64,000 bases of DNA from Euwallacea fornicatus (GCF_040115645.1 NC_089565.1:186001-250000), one strand, 5' to 3'; positions 1 to 12,546 are shown, counted from the first letter of the stretch. Notes: generated from the sequence alone by a model not told the origin. Program-made: numbers and translations.

Positions 1-99
1 GGTGAAATTACCTCAGATGTCACAAGAAATTTGGTTTCATCTATGCCCAGAAGATTGCAAGCAGTTGTAGATGTAGAAGGTGGACCAACAAAATATTAA
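1..99 (+). pseudogene. C-terminus of a Tc1-like transposase, cut by the window edge
   Basis: Frame 1 is open from the first base to a TAA at 97-99. It encodes the usual Tc1 tail: a V/T-rich helix, then SSMPRRLQAVVDVEGGPTKY and the stop. Tc1 transposases (DD34E) commonly end in a similar MPRR(L/M)xxxIxxxGxxTxY segment. The catalytic domain lies outside the window, so nothing can be said about activity. Confidence 0.85.
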
Positions 100-394
100 T
101 TTTTTGTTTTCTTTAAGTATAATAAAATTTATCTGCTGTATGCTCACTTTTGTGAGATCGGAAATTTTGATTTTAATTTTTTTCTTCCAACCTATAAATC
201 GAAACCCAAATTTTTAATTACTAATAATAATGATTTATGAGAGGATTTCAGTATATTTAAAAATATTTTTTGAATCATGATTCTAACTATGAAATAATAC
301 GAATTTGCTAGGTGTATGTAGACTTATGTGACTGACTGTATATTTATTTACACTTCTGTGCTTAGTACGGCTTAAAATTGTTATAATAGGACTC

Positions 395-1020
395 ATGGTT
401 AAAAAAACACACGTGTGAAGTTAAGAAAATTAATGGTATTCGATTGTGAAAAAGGTCGCTCGTACAGTAAAATTGCTTCCATACTGAAATTAAGCAAGTG
501 TACAGTTGGAGATATTATATCATAATATAAAAATGAAGACACATTCAATTTTGTTCCATAAACAGGTCGCTTAAATGTGTTGAATGTAAGAAACCCATGT
601 CTTTTGCAGTTAAAAGTGAAACAAGTTCCCAAAATATAGATAAACTGTTAAATCTTTTAAAACAAACCCCTCGATCCAGTGTCGAGAACATGAACACTTA
701 AAACGAATTTCAACTTCATCAGGATAACGATCCCAAACATAATGCAAGGAAAGTAACAGAATGGCCAATCTTTAAATGCTCAAAAGCGATGAAAACTCCG
801 GCGTAGCTCCCCGATCTCAACCCTGTTGAAAAAGTATGGCATTTTCTGGAAACGCAGATCGGAAAATACGAAATTACTAATAAGGCAGCATTGAACGAAA
901 TGAAGGACATCCAAAGTACTCAATATTATTTGGATTTTGCTTAAACATACAATAACGATAAAATCGTTCCAATATTTAGGAATATTTTGGAATAATATCA
1001 GGACAAATTTGTTCATTATT
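395..1020 (+). pseudogene. Degenerate Tc1-like transposase
   Basis: Broken reading on the + strand with several stops and frameshifts. The first part resembles a Tc1 helix-turn-helix (FDCEKGRSYSKIASILKLSK). Around 715 the second catalytic motif is readable as LHQDNDPKHNARKVTEWP, and near 815 the third as PDLNPVEKVW with its Glu. The first catalytic Asp region between them is missing, so this is an internally deleted, non-functional copy. No terminal inverted repeats were recognised. The short open frames on the opposite strand here are shadows. Confidence 0.75.
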
Positions 1021-1258
1021 TAAGGAGTTTTTTGCTGTTCCGATTATTTATTATATATCAAATACATAGTAAGCGACATCGAAACCTGAACAGCCACAAA
1101 AAATATACCCATTTTGTGCATTTATGATGCCATAAAAAGATACGATTACATTTTCAGTTTTGACGGTTTGCATGTATAGATTTTTTTTATTTTTACGAAA
1201 TATAGAAAAGTTACCCCGAACAAGGACCCCAGGGATCGCCGCTCTCACCATTCCTATA

Positions 1259-2945
1259 CAGGGTGGGGCACCAAGAGCGCCTCGGAGTATTACTTCCTTA
1301 ATAATAATTTGATCGAAAATTGTTTTTAGAGGTGTATGTAGGACCTTACAAGGTACATTTTAAAAATATTTTCATTTATACAGGGTGTATATAAAAAAAG
1401 ATACATCTCAAACATATGTTTTTTTAATAGAACACCCTGTATTTTAGTACATATTTGGAATTATAAGAAGAAAATAGTACAAGTTTGTATAACACACATT
1501 GGGTTTAAAACAATCGTTTCTCGAGAAATTTTAGAAAATATTAAAATGCAAGAGTTAAGAAAATTTTTTTTTGTTAGGTGAAATGAGTTACTTAGCTATT
1601 ATTTTTTTACTATTACTTCTTAAGTACAAACTAATCATCAAACTAGAATAAATTATTTACTAAACTGATATACAGGGTAAGCAAAAAGAATGGTCAAATT
1701 TTATTCCCTTATAATTTAGCATAACTTTTTTATTTCAAATAATGGAATATATACATTTTTATGTATTACTTAGAATCACTAATTAATTCCCTTTCAATTG
1801 ATACTATAGTGTTCTATACCTATCTTTTACCGTTTTCCCATAATATGAAATTTTATTTAATTTTCAATAATAACATTAAATAATACAAATTATGCCTTGG
1901 ATTGGTTGCTATGGTTATTAAAGAAAGTTAAAGAAAGCTAATTATAGAGGACGAATTTTAAAAGTATTTATTAAAGTTTAACAGATTCCCAAAAAAATTT
2001 AAAATTTACAGTAAATATTCGAAATGATGGCCATCATTTTCAATACATAATTGAATACGTTTTTGAAAAGAAAATTTCACTTTTGATAACATGTCTGGTG
2101 TTATTTCTTTGAATGCATTTTGAATTCGAATTTTCATGTCCTCCTTTGTTGTTGGTGATAATTTGTACACTACATCTTTAATGTAGCCATCATTTCGAAC
2201 ATTTACTGCATATTTTAAATTTTTTTGGGAATCTGTTAAACTGTAATAAATACTTTTAAAATTCGTCCTGTATAATTAGCTTTCTTTAATAACTATAGCA
2301 ACCAATCCAAGGCATAATTTCTATTATTTAATGTTATTATTGAAAATTAAATAAAATTTCATATTATGGGAAAACGGTAAAAGATAGGTATAAAACACTA
2401 TAGTATCAATTGAAAGGGAATTAATTAGTGATTCTAAGCAATACATAAAAATGTATATATTCCATTTGAAATAAGAAAGTTATGCTAAATTATAAGGGAA
2501 TAAAATTTGACCATTCTTTTTGCTTACCCTGTATATCAGTTTAGTAAATAATTCAATATAGTTTGATGATTAGTTTGTACTTAAGAAGTAATAGTAAAAA
2601 AATAATAGTTAAGTAACTCATTTCACCTAGCAAAAAAAAAATTTCTTAACTTTTGCATTTTTATATTTTCTAAAATTTCTCGAGAAGCAATTGTTTTAGA
2701 CCCAATGTGTGTTATACAAACTTGTACTATTTTATTCTTATAATTCCAAATATGTAATAAAATATAGGGTGTTCCATTAAAAAAAACATATGTTTGAGAT
2801 GTATCTTTTTTATATACACCCTGTATAAATGAAAATATTTTTAAAATGTATCTTGTAAGGTCCTACATACACCTCTAAAAACAATTTTCGATCAAATTAT
2901 TAATAAGGACGTAATACTCCGAGTCGCTCTTGGTGCCCCACCCTG
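1259..2945. mobile_element. Foldback transposon FB1 with arms of about 0.75 kb
   Basis: The element begins CAGGGTGGGGCACCAAGAGC after a TA and ends with the inverse, GGTGCCCCACCCTG, before a TA. The inverted homology continues inward for about 750 bp on each side, roughly 1259-2036 and 2185-2945, leaving a loop of about 150 bp. Internal CAGGGTGTATAT/ACACCCTGTATA motifs occur in both arms. The only coding trace is a transposase tail in the centre. The second copy is at 19596-21284. TA duplication and CAGGG ends place it in the Tc1/mariner superfamily. Confidence 0.9.
2006..2176 (-). pseudogene. Transposase C-terminal remnant inside FB1
   Basis: The minus strand has 57 codons ending in TAA. 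They begin DVVYKLSPTTKEDMKIRIQN and end QLCIENDGHHFEYLL. This matches the extreme C-terminus of the long-TIR transposases seen elsewhere here, which end in GGHFEHL-like tails. The last codons lie inside the inverted repeat, so both arms carry a version of the HHFEYLL end. The catalytic domain is gone. Confidence 0.8.
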
Positions 2946-2961
2946 TATAATGTGTTAGGTA

Positions 2962-4233
2962 CTTGAATAAGTTCTCGCTGTTTCGTCGCAGATACCATTA
3001 TCAAAATTAGGTGTTTTTAATTTTAAATGATAACGCATTTACAAGGAAGTACTATCAGTAAGGTTGAACTTCAGCGTTTGTTAGTTCGCCATAGTGTAAA
3101 CAACGCTTTTTTCTTAATTCTATAAATGTCGAGTTTTGTATCAACAGAAGTGTATTTGCGTGGAATTAATTTTATTGCACTACTTTTTGCGAAAAAAAAC
3201 TGCTGCTGAAGCTCATAGAATTCTTGTGGAGACCTACGGCGACCATGGTCGCCAGACCATTTTGCCAGTTTCTGCCAAGAAACAACATGCAGAAATTAGT
3301 TTAGACGCTTCAAAAATTATGATTTTAATGTTGAAGATAAAGCACGCTCTGGCGCTCAGAAATGGTTTAAAGACCGAAAATTGGAGCTCTTACTTGATGA
3401 AGATTCATGTCAAACACAAGCTGTTCTTGCAGAATCATTAGGAGTTGATAACACAACCATTTCCACGCTGTTAAAGGCATAAGGAATGATCCAAAAAGAA
3501 GGAAATTGGGTACCGTACGAATTGAAGCAGCGAGACGTCGAGCGGCGCTTGTTTGCATATGAAGAACTGCTCAAAAGGCGGAAAAGAAAAGATTTCTTGC
3601 ATCGTATCGTAACTGGTGATGAAAAGTGGATACACTACGAAACACCGTTGGATAATTCCGTCCCTGCTTCGACATCAAAGGAAAAACCGAATATCCATAG
3701 TTCCAAACTCTTGCTCTGTATTTGGTGGGATCAGCTGGGCGTGGTGTATTATCAGCTGCTCAAACCCAACGAGACTATCATGGGAGATCGTTATAGGTTA
3801 CAATTGATGCGTTTAAGCCGAACATTAAAACAAAAACGGCCGCAATGCGAGGACAGACACAATAAGGTGATTTTACAGCATGATAACGCTCGGCCACACT
3901 TTGCAGAATCTGTCAAAACATACATGGAAACGCTCAAATGGGACATCCTACCACACCCGCCGTATTCACCAGATATTGCTCCGTCCGACTACCGCTTATT
4001 CCGCTGCATGGCACATGGCCTAGCTGAACAGCACTTTCATTCTTATGAAGATAGCAAAAAATGGCTTCATTCTTGGATAGCTTCAAAAGACTTTTCGTTT
4101 TTCCGACGTGAAATTAGTGTGCTGGGAAAAAGATGGTGGCTCGTGATGGACAATACTTTGAATGATGAGTTCCTTTCCAATTTTTCTCAATAAAGTAGTC
4201 ATTTTCACGAAAAAACAGCGAGAACTTATTTAA
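2962..4233 (+). mobile_element. Mariner element (cecropia-like)
   Basis: About 1.27 kb, the normal mariner length. Terminal inverted repeats share AATAAGTTCTCGCTGTTT at the left and its inverse at the right, next to TA dinucleotides. The left edge is uncertain by one or two bases because the two outer ends differ slightly. It sits 16 bp from the right end of FB1. It encodes one decayed DD34D transposase. Confidence 0.9.
3126..4193 (+). pseudogene. Mariner transposase, frameshifted in the N-terminal half
   Basis: ATG at 3126 starts MSSFVSTEVYLRG. The paired-like DNA-binding half (3126-3480) is split by frameshifts. A stop at 3481 precedes a 235-codon open stretch at 3486-4193 that holds all three catalytic aspartates: TGDEKWIHYE, HDNARPH and YSPDIAPSDYRLF. 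The WWDQLGVVYYQLLKP core is typical of cecropia-type mariners. The product would be inactive because the DNA-binding half is broken, although the catalytic triad survives. Confidence 0.9.
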
Positions 4234-4310
4234 TATACTGCCTTGACATATACAATTAAAATTTATTGTTATTACTATTATTTTATTAATTTATTATTAT
4301 TTATTATTTA

Positions 4311-5228
4311 GATGACAAAAGACATATAGACCACAGAGCGTACATACTACAATACGCCGATGACACAGCCCTTGTGGTACACGACAAAACGACAGAGAAA
4401 GCAGTCGGAAAACTTCAGAAACTAGTGAACGACACCATGAAATGGTTATACAGATGGAGACTAAAACCAAATGTCAACAAAAACCAACTGCTACTTTTGA
4501 ATCATCAGATTAACTCACCAAACTCACCTACAATAACGTTAGGCGGTCACATGACGGAGCCAAGCAATGACGTAAAATACCTTAGAGTAACAATCGGCAA
4601 AAAACTATTGTTCACTAAACATGTACAGAACATGAGAACAGAAATTCTCAGAAGGGCGAAACATTTTCGGTCGCTGACATACAAAGACAAGAGAATCAGT
4701 CCAGAGAATGCCACCAAAATATACAAAGCTATATGCAGACCATTACTGGACTATGGTCACGAGTTGAGGGCCAATGCAACAAATAAGACCAAACGATACA
4801 TGCAAACAACAGAACAGATTGCACTTAGACTGATCACGAAGATCAGATACCCTGGAAACCCACTACACAACCCATCAAACCAACTGCTGTATGAACGTAC
4901 GTACATGACAAGAATAACTGAAAGATTATTACAGCTGCAGGCCAAATGGAAAGACAACCCACGCAATTGGACAATACTGAACCCACTTTGTCCGGCAGGA
5001 CAGATGAAATAAGCATTATTCCGTCTTCCGTTAAAACCCTTACTAGAATGCTATTGGCAGCAGCGCTTTTCTATATTTTTTGAGTTTTCCTTTTGATCTT
5101 TGTATTTTTATGTTTTCCATCATTTTTCTCGTTCTAGTGAAATGTGTTAGCAAAATAGAATAATTGTATAACAGGGGCAGAAAGACCAAATGGTCTATAG
5201 CCCGTTCCTTTGGGAATAAAGATGAGTT
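4311..5228 (+). mobile_element. 5'-truncated LINE (jockey/CR1-like) 3' end
   Basis: The frame 4311-5012 encodes the end of a non-LTR reverse transcriptase, starting just before the catalytic YADDTALVV motif. It continues through the thumb-like RRWRLKPNVNKNQ region to a conserved C-terminal tail (PLLDYGHELRANATNKTKRY) and stops at 5012. The roughly 215-bp 3' UTR ends in GGGAATAAAGATGAGT, directly against the next element at 5232. The 5' truncation and retained 3' end are typical of LINE insertion. The coding frame has no stop, so it is fairly young, but it lacks the endonuclease and most of the RT. Confidence 0.85.
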
Positions 5229-5231
5229 ATA

Positions 5232-7402
5232 CAGGGCGTCTCTAAAAGGCCTTTACACCGCTCTACCATAGGTAGCTGAGATCAAAATATAACGATTTAA
5301 CCAAATTTGCCTTAGTCCAAAAATTGATAATAACCGAGCTACAGGGTGGCAAAGTTGAAATGTAAGATTTAATTTTTAGTCATAATTCTTAAACGGCAGG
5401 AGGAAAACTCATGAAATTTTTTACAAAGGAGTTTTTCGATATGAGGAATTCATATATGTAAACAAAATTTATGTAAATCGTAGAGGGCGACACATACGCA
5501 TTAGGTACCTGTTTAGGTCCTTAAAGCTTTTTTTTTGTAACGGTAAACCACTTTTGGGTGAAAAAACGTATTTGTGCGGTGTTTTTGCACAAAAAAGGTA
5601 TAACTTAATCAAATCGCTAACTACAACCATTTTTGATAGAAATGCTTCTAAAGTAAATGCAAAAAATGCATACTTTTTCCAATCTCAATCTCTTCAAGTC
5701 TATTTTTAGTTGCTACGGAAGAATTATTATTGTTGTTGCAGTCGAATTGATCTTCCCTAAAGTGATAAAGTATTTTTGTAAGACTTTTCATTTTGCGCTT
5801 TTAAGTTTAGTGGTAAAAATAAATTTTGATTTTTATTTACATTATGGCGGTGCACTATACCAATGCAGAATACACCGATATAGTATTGGTATTTGGATTC
5901 TGTCAAGGAAATGGTCGAGAATGCGTTCTAGCTTATTCTAAAAGATTCTCTCATCGTAGAGTTCCAAGTCATCCAACTTTTGCTGCTGTAGAGAGACGCC
6001 TTAGAGAGAGTGGCCGCTTTGCATCTCAAACAGCAGATAGTGGATGACAGCGTTGTGTAAGAGCTCCTGAAGTTGAAGAACAAATCTTAGAACGTGTGGG
6101 AAAAGATCCAGAACTCAGTACTAGGCAAATCGGGAGAGAACTAGCATTTTCTAAAGATGTTGTTCATCGAGTGCTTACAGAACAATTGCTATACCCATAC
6201 CACAAAACACCAGTACAAGATCTTCTACCACAGGATCTGGAATATCGTTTACATTTCTGCCAGTTTGTCATGTTACCAAGGGAGGCTGACGTTAATTTTG
6301 GAAGAAATGTTTTGTTTTCTAACGAAGCTGGTTTCAGAAGGGAGGGAATTACCAACTGCTACAACGAAAATGTGTATGCGGATGAAAACTCACACGCCAT
6401 CAGAACTGTGCATTTTTAAGAGGAATTTAGAATTCACGTTGGGGCTTGAATACTTGATAATGTTATCATTGGTCCAGTTATTCTTCCTCAGCGATTAATC
6501 AGAGAAATTTATTTACGACATCTACAAAATACACTACCAGGTTTGCTGGAAGATGTTCCTCTGCAACAAAGAGACAGAATGTGGTTTATGCATGATGGCG
6601 CTCTACCTCGTTTCGCATTAGTCGTCAGGAATTATTTGAATCAGCAGTATCCAAATAAATGGATTGATAGAGGTAATGACACTCCCGTATACTGGCCACC
6701 ACGTTCCCCGGATTTAAATCCATTAGATTTTTTTTGTGGGGACATCGTAAGTCCGTGGTGTACCGAACACCTGTTACTACTCAAGAAGAACTTTGACAAC
6801 GAATTCAAAATTTAGTAAATTATCTTCGGGGTAATAACGAAATAATGCACAAAATACACTTTAATTTTATTCGTCGCATTAATCATGTACGCGTGTAAAT
6901 GGTAGACATTTTGAACAGTTACTTAAGTAATTTTTTACAGCATTTTTTAACATTAACAAATTAAAATTTAAAAAATATTCATTAAAATAATTACATTCTT
7001 TTGCATTAACTTTAGAAGCGTTTCTCTCGAAAAGACCTTTTTTAAGCAAAAACACCGCGCAAATACGTTTTTTCATCCAAAAGCGGTTTACCGTTACAGA
7101 CAAAAAAGCTTTAAGGACCTAAACAGGTACCTAATGCGTATGTGCCTCCCTCTATGATTTACATAAATTTTGTTCGCAGATATGAATTCCTCATGTCGAA
7201 AAACCTCCTTATAGAAAATTTTATGAGTTTTCCTCCTGCCGTTTAAGAATTATGACTAAATATTAAATCTACATTTCAACTCTGCCACCCTGTAGCTCGG
7301 TTATTATCAATTTTTGAACTAAGGCAAATATGGTCAAATTGTTATATTTTAATCTCAGTTACCTATGGTAGAGTGTTGTAAAAACCTTTTAGAGACACCC
7401 TG
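5232..7402 (+). mobile_element. Long-TIR DUF4817-type transposon A
   Basis: Starts CAGGGCGTCTCTAAAAGGCC after TA and ends AGAGACACCCTG before TA. Inverted repeats run about 400 bp on each side (5232-5640 and 6995-7402). They share GCTACAGGGTGGCAAAGTTG, GGTACCTGTTTAGGTCCTTA and GTAACGGTAAACC. Total length is 2.17 kb with a single decayed transposase inside. The architecture matches the elements at 9122-12544 and 29784-31885. Confidence 0.9.
5844..6930 (+). pseudogene. DUF4817-type transposase of element A, first catalytic Asp replaced by Asn
   Basis: Domain order: a DUF4817-like helix-turn-helix (EYTDIVLVFGFCQGNGRE, then RRLRESGRF), a second HTH (LSTRQIGRELAFSKDVVHRV), then the DDE fold. Motif 1 reads FSNEAGF where relatives have D. 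Motif 2 is MHDGALPRF and motif 3 RSPDLNPLDFF; 43 residues separate the second and third acidic residues. The tail reads ...GRHFEQLLK with a stop at 6930. An in-frame TGA near 6045 and later stops and frameshifts break it. It could not have transposed itself in its present form. Confidence 0.9.
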
Positions 7403-7411
7403 TATATATAT

Positions 7412-8197
7412 AGAAAGACTAACTTTAGATGCCACAACTGCCAGACGAGTTCGCAGAATGACACCACTTCAAGATCGTTCCCTAAGATTGTCGGGTATAT
7501 GGGATCGATTCTTTACCATCAGAGCAAGTACCAATCGGTGGTTTGCAGATTACGGCAGAGTAATTGGAATGCGAAATTTATATCCATGAATCATAAGCTT
7601 TGGTACATGTTCATGTCGATCACGATTTGTCTTACCTTTAACCCCGGGAGCACAAACAAAGCGATATGTATAGAGTAAACAACGATTAGCCAGGAGAGAA
7701 GGATACGACGCAATAGTCTTCAGCGACAAATCCAGGTTCTGTTTGGACATGGATAACGGCCAGGCAAGGGTTGGAAAGCGGCGGGGCCTGTAGGTCTAGG
7801 TCACCCTGAGTCTTTATTAGACGCAATATGACAAGACACCAGTACATCCGAGAGATAGTGAAATTTTATCTGGTTCCATACTCAAGAACTATAAAATTCT
7901 ATCTTTTAACAGGATAATGCCCGACGACACATAGCGTTGGAGTACTTTTAACAAGCTCAGATTGAACTGCTTCTTTAGCCTCCAAAATCTCCAGATTTGT
8001 CTCCAATCGAACTCGTGTGGGACATCGGTAAGAAATTGCGAACTTTATCGCCTCCCTCTTAAACTCTTGCAATCCTTCGACATGACAGGAGAGTGTCCTG
8101 GAATGAAATACCCCAGGAAGATATTAACTACCTTATCAGGAATACGCCTGCGTGCATTAATGAATGTATCAGAAGTCCTGGCGCATCAACACATTAA
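7412..8197 (+). pseudogene. Degenerate Tc1-like transposase
   Basis: Pieces in different + frames assemble in Tc1 order. They are an HTH region (DATTARRVRRMTPLQDRSLR), RLARREGYDAIVFSDKSRFC (motif 1, near 7690), a QDNARRHIALEYF-like motif 2 near 7915, KSPDLSPIELVWDIGKKLR (motif 3 with Glu, near 7985), and a tail of NTPACINECIRSPGASTH to TAA at 8197. All three acidic positions are present, but frameshifts and stops are numerous. It abuts the right end of element A; no clear terminal repeats were found. Confidence 0.8.
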
Positions 8198-9121
8198 TAA
8201 TTATAAAATCCCCAGTTAATGGATTAAGATTATCCAATTTACTTAGTGCTTTAATCATTTACTTACTTTGACCCCTCCGGTGTTTGTACAAAATATTATC
8301 AAAATTGGAACTTATTTACCGGGTGTTCGGGTTTCAATGTCACTTAGTATGTGCATTTATTGTATATGATTTCATGCATCATAATAAAAAAATCTTTTAG
8401 TATTTTTTAACTTTTAAACTTCAAATATGAGGTTTTGAAACGTTCAGCTAGGCTGTGAACGTTTTTGGGTCCGAATGTACATCGTATTGGTACGAGAGAA
8501 AAAGTTGCTAGAAAAGTAGAAAATAACATTCGCTATGCTCATGACTTACAATCCCGATTATTAGTGGCAGTAATTAATAAACTTGTTCGATAAACGACTA
8601 GTATTAATATGCGCATATGTTCTCCATTTGGTAATATTTTAAACTTCACATACATTTTAACGCAGAATGGCACACATTTGCAGCATCCGCCATCTTTATC
8701 CAGAAAGAAATCCAGAAGAGTTTCATAAAGTTTATTGAAATAACCAAATAGTTATAATTTTCTATTTTAATAATATAAGAATCAAACGTCTAGAAATAGC
8801 ATCAGAATAATACAGTATTACAGGGCAAATAAAAAAGGCTTTCAAAACAGGTGAAAAATCCAGGTCAGTAATCGAAAAATATTTATATTTATGTTATGAA
8901 TCTAATGATAATTTCAATGGTCACAAAAAAATGACAGTTTTTGTCTTATTTATCTGATCTTATTTGTGGTATTACTTAACCACCGTATTTATTTAAAAAC
9001 GTTGAAAATTGCAATTTTATACGTATTATGTTAGTTAAAATTGCTTTTAAGACGATGATTTAATGCAAAATAATAGAGCTATGATATAAAATATTGATTT
9101 TTGTATTGGAACACTGTAGTA
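8198..9121. other. No recognisable gene; possible short transposon-end scraps
   Basis: AT-rich sequence with no open frame I can assign. A possible solitary element end, ACCGGGTGTTCGGGTTTCAA, lies near 8320, and an ACAGGGCAAATAAAAAAGG string near 8820 resembles the CAGGG ends used by other elements here. Neither has a matching partner that I can see. Confidence 0.4.
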
Positions 9122-9663
9122 CAGGGTCTCTAAAAAATGCGGAAAAAATGCTCCTACAAATTCCTGAGACTAAAATATGATGATCTAACCCAACTTACCT
9201 CAGTCCAAAAGTGGTTTCGGAGATACAGAGTGTCAAAAGTTCAATTTGGTTTCAGTTTTTCACAAATATTTTTTTTAATAACTGGTGTATTATCACAATA
9301 TTCGGCTAGGGCGGGTTTTTGGGGTGACAATTTGAAATCTGCTTTCATTTTCATTGTAAAATGTAGGGGGCGCCACCCGCGGTACTTTGCTCACATATAA
9401 AACGAAATAACTCTTTTGAGCCACACCGTGTTTCACTTCTAAATAAAATTTCTTATTCTCCACCGTCTTTTACCTAAAAAAGGTATACCTGGTAAGAGTT
9501 AATTTGAGCAACTGTTTGTGAGATATCTGGATTTAACATTTTAAATTATCATTAATTTTGTTCAGAATAAGATTAATTATGGCCCATCTTTTGGTTGATG
9601 AAATTCGTGAAACTCCTGAAAAGTCTCTGATTGTGAATGGTATTGTTGTTGATGTTTTCGGTA

Positions 9664-10635
9664 CAATTTTATTTTATTTCCAAAAAATTCTATTTTTAAA
9701 TATAAAATACTTTATTATGGAAAAAATAAGTACAAACGGTCGTTTCGCAACAGGAAGAGCTTAACTCCTTGAAATTAGTTTTCGAAAGATTTATAAAATT
9801 CAATATGAAAATACAGTTGGATAAATTAGAATTTTTAAACAAGACTGTCGAATTTTTAGGCCATGTAATTACCCCAGACGGTATCAAACCTAACTCTAAA
9901 CAGATTGACGCGATAAAAAAACTTCAAAATATCCAAAACTCCTAAGGAAATTAAATCTTTCCTGGGCTTAGTTGGTTATTATCGAAAATTCATAAGAAAT
10001 TTTGCTCATATCACTAAACCATTAACTAATTGCTTGAAGAAAAATGTTAAAATTGTTGATGATAAAACGTTCATAAATGCTTCTAATCTTTGCAAAAACA
10101 TACTGGTGAATCAACCGATCTTCCAACATCCGGATTTCTCAAAACCTTTCGTATTAGCAACAGACGCATCAAATTACTCTATTGGTGCTGTGGTTTCACA
10201 AGGAGCTATTGGCTCTGACCTATCCATTGATTTCGCCAGCAGAACCCTAAACGCAGCAGAGAGTAATTACTCGACTATAGAGAAAGAACTTTTGGCAATT
10301 GTCTGGGCCATTAAATATTTCCGCCTTTACTTATTTGGGACAAAATTCTTCATAGTAACTGACCACAAGCCTTTACAGTAGCTGTTTTTCATCAAAGAGC
10401 CAAATTCGAAGCTAGTCCGGTGGAGACTGAAACTCTAGGAATATGAGTACACAGTCCATTATAGAAAGTGAACCCAAAACAGCAACGCCCACGCTCTTTC
10501 ATGCCCACCAATAGATACTAATCCTACCGACTGCGCCAATTTTACTTAATTTCCAAAAAATTCTATTTTTAAAAATAAAATACTTTATTATGGAAAAAAT
10601 AAGTACAAACGGTCGTTTCGCAACAGGAAGAGCTT
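9664..10635 (+). mobile_element. Gypsy pol fragment between 99-bp direct repeats
   Basis: The segment 9763-10536 is flanked by direct repeats 9664-9762 and 10537-10635. The repeats are 99 bp long and differ at three bases by eye. They do not start TG and end CA, so they are unusual as LTRs. The interior encodes the reverse transcriptase thumb ([31 protein letters not shown]) and the Ty3/Gypsy RNase H (FVLATDASNYSIGAVVSQG, YSTIEKELLAIVWAIKYF). It lacks the catalytic RT palm, integrase and gag. One frameshift near 9930 and stops after 10380 show it is dead. Confidence 0.8.
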
Positions 10636-10891
10636 GAATACTACTACTTCATAGACAATGTGCATATCTTATTTATTGTAATTAAATGCTGATTCGGAAC
10701 TTTGTTTGTTATGATACTAAGCTTAATGGGATAGTAAAATAATAATTCAAGTAGGATGATCATATAACTGTACATCGTTGCTTTTTTTTCCGGTATTTAT
10801 GTTTTAAATTACAAATAGTACTGAAAAATCGTGAAAGAAAATTAGCAAGCACCGATGAATTGTCAAACAATTTGCGAATTTAATTTTCATC

Positions 10892-11996
10892 ATGGGTGTA
10901 CGGTATACCAACGAAGAAATGACCGATATGTTATTGGTTTTTGGATATTGCCAAGGAAAAGGTTTACAATCTTCCAGAGTACACAATGAAAGATTTCCGA
11001 ATCGTCGTTTACCAAACCATAAAACTTCCGCGGCAGTTGAAAGACGTCTTCGTGAAACGGACAGATCTGCACCAGTTTCTATTAATTATGGTAAGAACTC
11101 CAGAGGTTGAGGAAGATATTGTGAACCAGATCGAAGAAAGTCCAAAACTCTGCAGCAGACGATTGGGCTTAGAGCTAGGGGTAAGCAAAGATACTGTTAA
11201 CAGGATAACCAGAGAACAACTACTGCACTCATTTCATGTGCGAGGGGTACAACATCTTTTACCCCATGATTGTGAACCACGCCTAGCTTTTTGCCGGTTT
11301 GTCCAAGAATACAGAAATCAAGTTATGAATTTTATACGAAGAATTTTATTCACACATGAAGCCTGTACACGCGAAGTGATACAACTAATGTGCATAATTA
11401 ACAATGTCTATGCTGAAGAAAATCCTCATGCGACTAAAGTAACCCATCATCAGTATGAGTTTAAGATTAGTGTGTGGACAGGAATCATGGATACTTTCAT
11501 AATTGGTCCTGTCATTTTACCACCTCGACTAAATGGTGAAAATTATTTGGAACACCTACAAAACGAATTACCGGACTTATTAGATCCCCTGTCTTTGGAA
11601 CTTCACAGAAGAATATGGTTTATGTATGACGGTGCTCCTCCACATTTCATGTTAAATGTACGTAATTATTTGAACAAACAATATCGAAATAGATGGATAG
11701 CTAGAGGCAATGATGCACCTGCAAATTGGCCAGCTCGATCTCCTGACTTGACCCCGATTGATTTTTTTTTTATGAGGAACTTGAAAACCCCTGTGTATTC
11801 TAGGCCGGTAGATACAGAAGATGAATTAAGGAGACGTATTGAAACTGGAATTGATGCTTGGAGAACTGACGATGAAATGTTCCAAAGAGTTCAATTTAAT
11901 TTTTTACGATGTATTAATCTTTGTATACACGACAATGGAGGTCATTTTGAACATTTGTTAAAAGCGTTTATTATTAACGAACTTTTCATTGATTAA
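10892..11996 (+). pseudogene. DUF4817-type transposase of element C, one frameshift, first Asp replaced by His
   Basis: ATG at 10892 begins [20 protein letters not shown], a DUF4817 domain that ends ...RRLRETDRSAP. A frameshift near 11090 leads into the second HTH (LCSRRLGLELGVSKDTVNRI) and DDE domain, open to TAA at 11996. Motif 1 is FTHEACTREV with His for the expected Asp. Motif 2 is MYDGAPPHF and motif 3 RSPDLTPIDFFF; 43 residues separate the latter two acids. The tail is [13 protein letters not shown]. Apart from the frameshift and D-to-H change it is nearly full length, about 365 residues. Confidence 0.92.
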
Positions 11997-12546
11997 TATT
12001 TTATTGACTGTTTTTACTAGAGAATAAAGTTAACAACACATTTACTTGTTTTAGTAATTTTTATTGTTACTCTCGTGGCAATGCGATACAATGGTGAGTT
12101 TGTGTAAAAGATTAAGTTAATTATCGCTTCAAATTGTGTTCAATTATTACAATTAATTTAGGCCTGGCCATACACGAAATTAATTTTTTAAATCCAGATA
12201 TCTCACAAACGATTGCTCAAATCAACTCTGACCAGGTATGACTTTTTTAGGCAAAAGACGTTGGAGAATAAGAAATTTTATTTAGACGTAAAATACAGTG
12301 TGGCCCAAAAGAGTTATTTTGTTTTAAATATGTGCAAAATACCGTGGGTGGCGTCCCCGATTATGATAATACACCAGTTATTAAAAAAAATATTATATGA
12401 AAAACTGAAATCAAATTGAACTTTTCACACTCTGTATCTCCGAAATCATCCACTTTTGGACTAAGTTAAGTTGGTTTAGATCGTCATATTTTAGTCTCAG
12501 GAACTTGTGGCAGCATTTTTTCTGCACCTTTTAGAGACACTCTGTA

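Larger units (their letters stand above)
9122..12544 (+). mobile_element. Long-TIR DUF4817-type transposon C, with a Gypsy fragment inside
   Basis: Bounded by TA. The left end is CAGGGTCTCTAAAAAATGCG and the right end TTTTAGAGACACTCTG. Inverted repeats of roughly 0.4 kb (9122-9550 and 12180-12544) share GTGAGATATCTGGATTTAA and CCGAAATCATCCACTTTTGG-type strings. The 3.4-kb length is explained by about 870 bp of foreign retrotransposon sequence at 9664-10635 plus one transposase gene. Confidence 0.9.
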
